From: an uncultured Eubacteriales bacterium | Lineage (GTDB): Bacteria; Bacillota; Clostridia; Oscillospirales; Oscillospiraceae | Length of the DNA stretch: 17,925 nucleotides | Reading direction: 5' to 3' | Assembly (NCBI GenBank): GCA_958402445.1 | Contig: CATXTO010000038.1 | Location: 1-17,925 of the forward strand | Notes under the pieces: generated by a model | Databases searched by the model: none | The model's input: only the letters and a program-made list of their open reading frames with translations | What the model was told of the DNA's origin: nothing | Part shown: in pieces, positions 14,758 to 17,925 of the stretch | Position numbering within the stretch: the stretch's first letter is position 1 | Layout: each line of letters opens with the position of its first letter | Program-made: the position numbers and the translations under genes

Positions 14758-16620
14758 TTACGGCTCCACACCGGCGTGTCCTGGTTCCATCTGGCCGCTC
14801 CCCCCAGACAAAACCAGAATACGCTCACCTTTTTTATCCCGTTTCCCCGTGGGGCGGAAGCCCAGGCGCTGGTACAGGCCCAGGGCGGCCTGGTTTCGCT
14901 CCACCACGCTGAGATAGACCTTCTCCGTGGTGTACTCCCACTCCAGCCGCCGCACCAGGCCCCGCACCGCGGCCTTGCCGTAGCCTTGGCCCTGATACTG
15001 CCGGTCAATGAGCAGCCGGTCCAGCCAAACCTGCTGGAAGGGCAGATGCCGCCAGAAGCAGCCGTACATGGCAAAGCCCACCAGGGTCTGCCCCTGATAA
15101 ATGGCCACGGGCCGCCAGGCCCGGACCCGCCCTGCCTCCTGCAGGCATTCCGCCACCGGCTCCACGAACCCGGCCTGCTCCGGGGCGGCGCGCAGCGCCA
15201 GAACCGCCTGCTGATTCTCCCGGGTCACCGGCTCAAATCGGAGCCCCGCCGGGTTCTCCCGGGATTTGGGCGCGCCGCCGGGAATCCGACGCAGAGCCCG
15301 GCGCAAAAGCACCGCCGCCAAAACGGCGGCCACCGCGCAGGAGGCCAGAGAAGTGAGCCAAATCCCGTCCAGCCCCCAGAACCGGGGTAATATGCTCAGG
15401 AACAGAACCGGCAGCAGAAAGGCCTGGCTCAGCGAGAGAACGAGAGAGGACGCGGGACGGTTCACCGCGGTAAGGAAGGAGCTGGTGACCACCCCGAACC
15501 AGCTCACTAGGTAGGACAGGGCGAACAGCTGCATGGCCCGCACGCTGAGGTCCAGCAGGGCCTGGTTCCCCGGCTGGGAGAACAGGGCGATTAGAGGCCG
15601 GCCCGCCCAGAGCATGCCGGCCAGGGCCGTCAGAGACAAAAGAGCCGCCGCCACCTGGACCCGCCGCTCCAGAGCAACCAGCCGGGCCGGCTTTCCCGCT
15701 CCCACCTGGTAGCTGATGGCGGGCTGCAGGGCATCGGCCATGCCGAAGAGCATGGACTTGACGATGCTGTCCACATACTGCACAATGCTGAAGGCGGCCA
15801 CCGCCAGATAGCCTGAAATCCGCATGAGGGCGGCGTTGAACAGCACCATGCACACAGAACTGGCGATGTTGGAGAAGAACTCCGAGCTGCCGTTGGCAAC
15901 GAGGTTGCCCACCATGCGCCGGGAGAGCTTGGCCTTGACCAGGCGTAACGGGAGCTTACCCCGCAGAAACGGCAGAAAGCCCGTGAGCGTGCCCGCCGCC
16001 AGGCACAGGCAGGAGGCCAGGGCCGCTGCGCCGATACCCCAGCGGAACCAGCCCAGGAAGATATAATCCAGCAGGATGTTGGCCGCGGACACCACCACGT
16101 TCATCCACATGCTGTATTTCACCCGGCCGCAAATGCGCAGGTAGTTGTCCAGGGCGAAAAAGCACATAATCAGGGGCGCGAAGACGCAGTAGACCCGCAG
16201 ATACGCCACAGCCATGGCGGTGACCTGCTCGTCGGCGCCCAGCAGGCGGACCAGAGGCCCGGCCAGCCCGTAGCCCAGGCCGCCGATGACGATAGATAGG
16301 AGAAAAATCAGGCCGCAGGAAAAAGAGAAAATCTGACTGGCGGTCTGGCCCTGTTTTTTTCCCATATGGATGGCGATCTGCACCGAGGAGCCCACGGCGA
16401 TCATATCCGCCAGGGCAAAGCTGATCATGATCAGAGGCATGACCAGATTCACCGCCGCCAAGGCCCGGTCCCCCAGATACCGGCCGACGAAAATACCGTC
16501 GGCCACCACATACAGGGACGTGACCGCCATGCTCACCATACTGGGCACGGCGCAGTGGAAAAAGAGTTTTGTTGGGGAGAGCGTGGCGAACATCTCGCCC
16601 CGCTCTTTACGCGCGTTCAT
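14758..16620 (-). CDS. MATE-family efflux transporter fused to a BltD-like GNAT acetyltransferase
   Basis: 620 aa in one uninterrupted frame. Residues ~1-445 form a MATE (MepA-like) multidrug exporter: an N-terminal AVPSMVSMAVTSLYVVADGIFVGRYLG segment typical of the family (split here as AVPSMVSMAVTSLY then VVADGIFVGRYLG) and about twelve hydrophobic helices. A short charged linker follows. Residues ~458-605 are a GNAT acetyltransferase with VGFAMYG, VWLDRLLID, the acetyl-CoA loop QGQGYGK (about 543-549) and NQAALGLYQRLGF. This pattern closely resembles B. subtilis BltD and other spermine/spermidine N-acetyltransferases. A normal MATE is ~450 aa. The start has GGAGGT 7 nt upstream. The gene has a MerR-type promoter and a divergent MerR/GyrI regulator. 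The substrate is not shown by sequence; drug export plus polyamine acetylation is inference. Confidence 0.9.
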   Translation of the reverse strand: MNARKERGEMFATLSPTKLFFHCAVPSMVSMAVTSLYVVADGIFVGRYLGDRALAAVNLVMPLIMISFALADMIAVGSSVQIAIHMGKKQGQTASQIFSFSCGLIFLLSIVIGGLGYGLAGPLVRLLGADEQVTAMAVAYLRVYCVFAPLIMCFFALDNYLRICGRVKYSMWMNVVVSAANILLDYIFLGWFRWGIGAAALASCLCLAAGTLTGFLPFLRGKLPLRLVKAKLSRRMVGNLVANGSSEFFSNIASSVCMVLFNAALMRISGYLAVAAFSIVQYVDSIVKSMLFGMADALQPAISYQVGAGKPARLVALERRVQVAAALLSLTALAGMLWAGRPLIALFSQPGNQALLDLSVRAMQLFALSYLVSWFGVVTSSFLTAVNRPASSLVLSLSQAFLLPVLFLSILPRFWGLDGIWLTSLASCAVAAVLAAVLLRRALRRIPGGAPKSRENPAGLRFEPVTRENQQAVLALRAAPEQAGFVEPVAECLQEAGRVRAWRPVAIYQGQTLVGFAMYGCFWRHLPFQQVWLDRLLIDRQYQGQGYGKAAVRGLVRRLEWEYTTEKVYLSVVERNQAALGLYQRLGFRPTGKRDKKGERILVLSGGSGQMEPGHAGVEP

Positions 16621-16634
16621 GAAAAATACCTCCG

Positions 16635-16663
16635 TTGTTAAGCATTCCGTTTTATGATAAACT
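16635..16663 (+). promoter_or_regulatory. Candidate divergent promoter for the MerR regulator
   Basis: TTGTTA (16635-16640), 17-bp spacer, TAAACT (16658-16663, four of six matches). Its -10 overlaps the -10 of the opposite MATE-GNAT promoter and touches the operator dyad, so bound regulator would be expected to affect its own transcription. Moderate match only. Confidence 0.5.
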
Positions 16664-16684
16664 ATGGAGTAACACCATAGTCAA
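16654..16684 (-). promoter_or_regulatory. MerR-type promoter/operator for the MATE-GNAT gene
   Basis: On the minus strand: TTGACT (-35, 16679-16684), a 19-bp spacer, and TATCAT (-10, 16654-16659). A perfect dyad, ACTATGG-7 nt-CCATAGT (16661-16681), fills the spacer. Over-long 19-bp spacers with a central dyad are the hallmark of promoters untwisted by MerR-family activators, including BmrR and BltR. The predicted start near 16647 leaves a leader of ~27 nt with a good ribosome-binding site. Confidence 0.9.
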
Positions 16685-16696
16685 GGGGGAAGTTTT

Positions 16697-17560
16697 ATGC
16701 AGCCCAGGAAACAGAAGCTTTTTTCCACCGGGGAATTTGCCAAGCTCTGCGGCGCGACCAAGGATACCCTGTTCTATTATGACCGCATCGGGGTTCTGAA
16801 GCCCAAGCTGGTGCAGGACAATGGGTACCGCTGGTACACGGCGGAGCAATTTTTCGATTACGATTTAATTCGGGTGCTGCGGCAGGCGGGGACCAGCCTG
16901 CAGGAGATTCAGGCCTACCTGTCCCACTATGACACTGGGCACTTTCTCTCCCTGTTTCAGGAAAAACGCCGGCAGATCGCGGAGCAGCGGCGGGCCCTGG
17001 AGCGGATGGAGCGCATGCTCTCCCGCACCATCGCGGTGACCCAGCGGGCCCTGTCCGAGACCTACGACCAGCCCAGGGTGGATTACCAGCCCGCAGAGAC
17101 GCTTCTGCTGGTGGGTCTGCGGGCCGGGGACGGGGATCATGTGGACCGGGTGGCGGCCCGGCTGGGAGAGCACTTCGCCCAGTGCGAGCGGTACGGACTG
17201 ACGGAGAAGTTTCCCCTGGGTTCCGTGATTTTGCAGGAGGATGTCCGGGCGGGCAGCGAGGAGGAGAGCTATTTCTTCAGCGTGGTCCCCCCGGACTTTC
17301 CCCGGGGAAGTCTGCTGCAAAAGCCCCCGGGGACCTACGCCACCGTGCTGCACCGGGGGCCCTACGACTCCTTTGGCGCGGCCTATGGTCTGCTCCTAAA
17401 TTTTATCCGGATGCGGAGCCTATCCATCTGCGGGCACGCCTATATCTATGATTTGGTCAGCTATCTGGCCTCCGGCAGTGAGGACGGCTACGTGATGCAG
17501 ATCTCCATTCAGGTGGATGACCCGGCGGAGGCCGGCCGGCGCTCCACGGCATCCCTTTAG
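16697..17560 (+). CDS. MerR-family regulator with GyrI-like effector domain (BltR/BmrR type)
   Basis: 287 aa, close to the BmrR/BltR size. Residues ~8-75 are the MerR winged helix-turn-helix (FSTGEFAKLCGATKDTLFYY, then DRIGVLKP and NGYRWYT). Residues ~90-125 are a charged dimerisation helix (EKRRQIAEQRRALERMERML). From ~130 on is a GyrI-like/SOUL ligand-binding domain (YQPAETLLLVGLRAGD, GTYATVLHRGPYDSFGAAY, ending YVMQISIQVDD), which in BmrR-type proteins binds lipophilic cations. AAGGGGGA lies ~6 nt before the ATG. It is divergent from the MATE-GNAT gene and shares the operator dyad at 16661-16681; it most likely activates that gene on ligand binding and controls itself. No terminator was recognised after it, only palindromic repeats. 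Confidence 0.92.
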   Translation: MQPRKQKLFSTGEFAKLCGATKDTLFYYDRIGVLKPKLVQDNGYRWYTAEQFFDYDLIRVLRQAGTSLQEIQAYLSHYDTGHFLSLFQEKRRQIAEQRRALERMERMLSRTIAVTQRALSETYDQPRVDYQPAETLLLVGLRAGDGDHVDRVAARLGEHFAQCERYGLTEKFPLGSVILQEDVRAGSEEESYFFSVVPPDFPRGSLLQKPPGTYATVLHRGPYDSFGAAYGLLLNFIRMRSLSICGHAYIYDLVSYLASGSEDGYVMQISIQVDDPAEAGRRSTASL

Positions 17561-17612
17561 CATCCCGAGCCGCCGCCACGGCGTAGGAAACGACCTGTGG
17601 CCGAGGCGGAAC

Positions 17613-17639
17613 GTAGGGGCGACCTGTGGTCGCCCCTAC
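17613..17639. repeat. Solo minimal palindrome of the repeat family (n = 0 form)
   Basis: A 27-bp perfect palindrome: arms GTAGGGGCGACC and its reverse complement around a TGT loop. It has exactly the two outer ends of the longer units with core and second hairpin missing (79 - 52 = 27). There is no following T-run, so it is not an ordinary terminator for the MerR gene, though it could protect its mRNA end. Confidence 0.9.
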
Positions 17640-17669
17640 AGAGGACAGGACCGATTTGGGGATATGAAG

Positions 17670-17697
17670 CCCCGCAAAACCAAAAGGTTTTGTGGGG
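17670..17697. repeat. 12-bp inverted repeat between repeat copies
   Basis: CCCCGCAAAACC and GGTTTTGTGGGG pair around an AAAA loop with one G-U or C-A position depending on the strand. It may be a relic of the core of the surrounding repeat family, which also has TTTTGTGGGG in the left array. The stretch 17640-17773 holds no supported gene. Confidence 0.5.
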
Positions 17698-17773
17698 AAA
17701 GGAGGGGCAAGGGAGCGGTGCGGATGGCGGCCACACAGGCCGCCGGAGCAGGAGCGGACTTTGCCCCGACGCT

Positions 17774-17925
17774 GTAGGGGCGACCTGTGGTCGCCCGCCG
17801 GTGGGTTTCCCAAATTTGCGGGGTTTGGCGGGCGTGCGCAGCTCGCCCCTACGGGATGTCTGTCGTCGGTGCGTCTGTCGGGGCGACCTGCGGTCGCCCG
17901 CCGGTGGGTTTCCCAAATTTGCGGG
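17774..17925 (+). repeat. Tandem palindromic repeat array, right (continues past the window)
   Basis: One complete 79-bp unit (17774-17852) starts GTAGGGGCGACC and ends CGCCCCTAC. After a 24-nt spacer (17853-17876) a second unit starts at 17877, 103 bp after the first, and is cut by the window end. The orientation is the same as the left array. The spacer resembles the reverse complement of the spacers in the middle array (GGGATGT near its start, GGTGCG near its end). Confidence 0.9.

Noticed and set aside
15230..15300. Frameshift or artificial join between MATE and GNAT parts
   Set aside because: The frame is continuous and the linker composition is normal. No stop or internal ribosome-binding site plus start was seen, so a true fusion is the simpler reading, though relatives should be checked.
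17665..17778. Short Lys/Arg-rich open frame ending at a repeat boundary
   Set aside because: It starts in a hairpin, its stop comes from the repeat's GTAG, and the upstream ribosome-binding site is weak. More likely non-coding.

Overview
The window is GC-rich DNA (clearly above 60% by eye) carrying an almost complete purine biosynthesis operon on the + strand. It also holds a divergent drug/polyamine-resistance module and three arrays of palindromic intergenic repeats. The clade-II long PurL, the stand-alone AICAR transformylase with a PurO-type IMP cyclohydrolase, strong AGGAGG ribosome-binding sites, a ZTP riboswitch, and abundant GTAGGGGCG...CGCCCCTAC repeats together suggest a high-GC gut Clostridia, probably Oscillospiraceae/Ruminococcaceae. 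That placement is inference from gene content; no database was searched.

Layout. Positions 1-259 hold a tandem array of palindromic repeats whose last copy ends in the stop codon of a minus-strand FmdE-family zinc protein (256-792). The gap 793-1176 holds a weak minus-strand promoter, a good extended -10 promoter (1001-1029), a ZTP (pfl) riboswitch (1042-1117) and an overlapping 16-bp intrinsic terminator (1113-1151). The operon then runs purE, purC, purF, purM, purN, purO-type, purB and stand-alone AICAR transformylase (1177-8982), mostly with 4-nt overlaps or short gaps. A 544-bp gene-free stretch (8983-9526) filled with repeats interrupts it before purD and purL (9527-14512). Facing it is a minus-strand gene (14758-16620) encoding a MATE efflux pump fused to a BltD-like GNAT acetyltransferase. 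Divergent from that is a MerR/GyrI-like (BltR/BmrR-type) regulator (16697-17560). Their shared 76-bp spacer carries a textbook MerR promoter with a 19-bp spacer and a 7-7-7 dyad. The end (17561-17925) is repeat sequence again.

How the genes work together. The operon encodes every step from PRPP to IMP: PurF, PurD, PurN, PurL, PurM, PurE, PurC, PurB, AICAR transformylase and IMP cyclohydrolase. PurK is absent although PurE looks class I. The bifunctional PurH is split into two genes with purB between them. ZTP accumulates when 10-formyl-THF is short; by the known behaviour of pfl RNAs, the riboswitch should then release the terminator and raise expression of the whole operon. In the second module, a cationic drug or polyamine-like ligand would activate MerR/GyrI and induce one polypeptide able both to acetylate and to export. 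It is a fused parallel of the Bacillus subtilis blt-bltD-bltR system.

The repeats follow one rule not covered by ordinary annotation. Complete units are H-(core-H)n, where H is a ~19-27-nt hairpin and the core is ~33 nt. Lengths are 27 + 52n bp, and n = 0, 1 and 2 all occur in this window.
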